Assembly (NCBI RefSeq): GCF_963674565.1
Contig: NZ_OY771430.1
Coordinates: 2,790,001-2,854,000, forward strand
Reading direction: 5' to 3'
Source of the DNA: an uncultured Carboxylicivirga sp.
GTDB taxonomy: Bacteria > Bacteroidota > Bacteroidia > Bacteroidales > Marinilabiliaceae
Length of the DNA stretch: 64,000 nucleotides
Part shown: piece by piece, positions 62,948 to 64,000 of the stretch
Layout: each line of letters starts with the position of its first letter
Numbering within the stretch: the first letter of the stretch is position 1
The notes under the pieces: generated by a model
Databases searched by the model: none
Told to the model about the DNA's origin: nothing
The model's input: only the letters and a program-made list of their open reading frames with translations
Made by a program: the position numbers and the translations under genes

Positions 62948-63832
62948 TTAATTCGTATATATTCTTTCTTCTGAATATTTCCATCGGCGATGCGACCATA
63001 ACCAATATTCAGGCTTATCAATGATAACTTTTTCTAAATACCGAATGTACTTTTCGGTAATTTCATAGGGTTGAGTTTTATCCGGATCTTCAACTAAAGG
63101 AATAATATCAACCTCATAATAACCCCTTTTTACTTTCCTCATATCAAAGAATACAACCGGTGACTTTGTTATTTTTGCAATCTTCTCCGGGCCTGTCAAT
63201 ACAGCTGTATTCTGATTTAAAAACCTGGTCCAATATTGAATTTCAGGTTCACCCGGACTCTGATCAGCAATTAAACCAAGAGCAAAACGCTCATTCTTTT
63301 GCTTTAACTTAATTACCTCTTTCAATGTAGCTTTCATTGTAAAATTACGATTACCCCATCGTTCTCTTAACTTTAACATGTAAGCATTAAAGGGTTTGTT
63401 TTTTAGTGGTCTGTATACATCACATCCTAAAGCCTTGCAATGAAGGTTTACGCTTGGAATCCATTCCCAATTATTATAATGAGCCAAAACCGCGATTACG
63501 TCCTTCCCCTCATCATATGCCTTATCCAACAATTCAATATTATTGAATTTCACTCTTTTCTTCATTTCAATTTCTGATATCGTCTGAAGCTTTGTTGTCT
63601 CCATAAACGTATCACAGAAATGACGATAAAACCGGTTTCGAATTTGTTTTATTTCTTTAGCTGACTTTTCAGGAAAAGAATATTTCAGATTTTCATCAAT
63701 AACAGAACGACGGTATCCTATCAACCGAATTAATACATAATAAAAATCAGAGAAAACATAAAGAACACGCAAAGGTAATAAACAACCTAACCATAGTATT
63801 CCTATAGCAATATTAGTAAAAAAAGACTGCAT
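62948..63832 (-). CDS. Lipid A-type acyltransferase (LpxL/HtrB family)
   Basis: 294 residues. An N-terminal membrane segment (about 5-28) is followed by the lysophospholipid acyltransferase domain. The HX4D/E catalytic motif is AHYNNWEW, with GLIADQSPGEPEIQYWTRFLNQ and the C-terminal WLWSHRRWKY, all typical of LpxL/HtrB proteins that add secondary acyl chains to lipid A at the inner membrane. It starts directly after the IMPase-like stop codon (no gap), so the genes are translationally coupled. Some homologues act on other lipids, so lipid A is likely but not certain. Confidence 0.93.
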   Translation of the reverse strand: MQSFFTNIAIGILWLGCLLPLRVLYVFSDFYYVLIRLIGYRRSVIDENLKYSFPEKSAKEIKQIRNRFYRHFCDTFMETTKLQTISEIEMKKRVKFNNIELLDKAYDEGKDVIAVLAHYNNWEWIPSVNLHCKALGCDVYRPLKNKPFNAYMLKLRERWGNRNFTMKATLKEVIKLKQKNERFALGLIADQSPGEPEIQYWTRFLNQNTAVLTGPEKIAKITKSPVVFFDMRKVKRGYYEVDIIPLVEDPDKTQPYEITEKYIRYLEKVIIDKPEYWLWSHRRWKYSEERIYTN

Positions 63833-64000
63833 TTAGTATACCATCAACTTATTCACTACCTCACTTAATTCATCGTGAGTGGCTTCATTACTGGCAACAA
63901 TCTCTCTTCCGAAAATATAGTTATCACCTTTTTTGAAATCACAGACTCTTCCTCCAGCCTGTTCAACAATAAATGCTCCTGCAGCAACATCCCAGGGTTT
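63833..64000 (-). CDS. Inositol monophosphatase-family protein, C-terminal 55 residues (5' end outside window)
   Basis: The minus-strand frame is open from the window edge to the TAA at 63833. It encodes KPWDVAAGAFIVEQAGG and then DNYIFGREIVASNEATHDEL. WDVAAG is the second signature of the IMPase/CysQ family, carrying a metal-binding aspartate. The family hydrolyses inositol phosphate, PAP or related sugar phosphates; which one cannot be told from the tail. The stop codon abuts the acyltransferase ATG, so this is the upstream gene of the envelope operon. Confidence 0.88.
   Translation of the reverse strand, partial: KPWDVAAGAFIVEQAGGRVCDFKKGDNYIFGREIVASNEATHDELSEVVNKLMVY

Overview
The window is AT-rich chromosomal DNA from a member of the Bacteroidota. 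Three lines of evidence agree: a SusC/SusD pair with a hybrid two-component regulator, a type IX secretion (T9SS) gene cluster (gldJ, porU, porV and a PorE-like gene), and promoter boxes of the TAnnTTTG type. The gene mix suggests a free-living, glycan-degrading Bacteroidales or Marinilabiliales-like organism. That finer placement is inference. I see no rRNA, tRNA, CRISPR array or intact insertion sequence.

Layout. (1) 1-5.1 kb: the end of a LytS-type sensor kinase and its LytTR regulator, an eight-haem c-type cytochrome lipoprotein and a secreted subtilase. A decayed direct copy of the lytTR 3' end lies just beyond the subtilase. (2) 5.1-42.5 kb: a large polysaccharide-utilisation region, interrupted only by pckA. 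It holds GH3, an AraR/NrtR-type Nudix regulator, a CE1 esterase, GH42-GH3-GH31, GH2, GH43-GH51, a hybrid two-component system, an aldose 1-epimerase, a second GH43, SusD, SusC, a putative surface glycan-binding lipoprotein and a GH127/146 beta-L-arabinofuranosidase. Several clear hairpin terminators cut it into separate transcription units. (3) 42.5-49.1 kb: a three-gene signalling operon (small membrane protein, PAS histidine kinase, receiver protein), a lipoprotein plus a very large T9SS-exported beta-propeller protein, and a Crp/Fnr-type regulator with a palindromic site in its own promoter. (4) 49.3-50.8 kb: two membrane transport-like proteins. (5) 50.8-60.5 kb: T9SS genes porU-porV-ispF-trx-porE on the minus strand, with gldJ divergent. 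(6) 60.6-64.0 kb: murF facing a minus-strand envelope operon (IMPase-like, lipid A-type acyltransferase, GT2).

Working together. In the glycan region the surface proteins (SusC, SusD, binding protein, tethered GH43) should capture and cut an arabinose-rich polymer. The second GH43, GH51 and GH127 would release arabinose; GH2, GH42, GH31 and GH3 would release galactose, xylose and glucose from side chains. Control appears two-layered: a periplasmic oligosaccharide sensor (hybrid two-component protein) and a monosaccharide sensor (catalytically dead Nudix repressor-type protein). The arabinan core resembles the known arabinan locus of Bacteroides thetaiotaomicron. No endo-xyloglucanase or xylanase is present in the window, so the role of the GH31/GH3/GH42 cassette is inferred.

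The best candidates for something new are the duplicated AWW/GWG module in the binding protein at 37.9-39.6 kb, the stand-alone copy of a kinase's membrane sensor at 44.4-44.7 kb, the lipoprotein/propeller pair at 44.9-48.4 kb, and the att-like 39-bp direct repeat around the cytochrome and subtilase genes.
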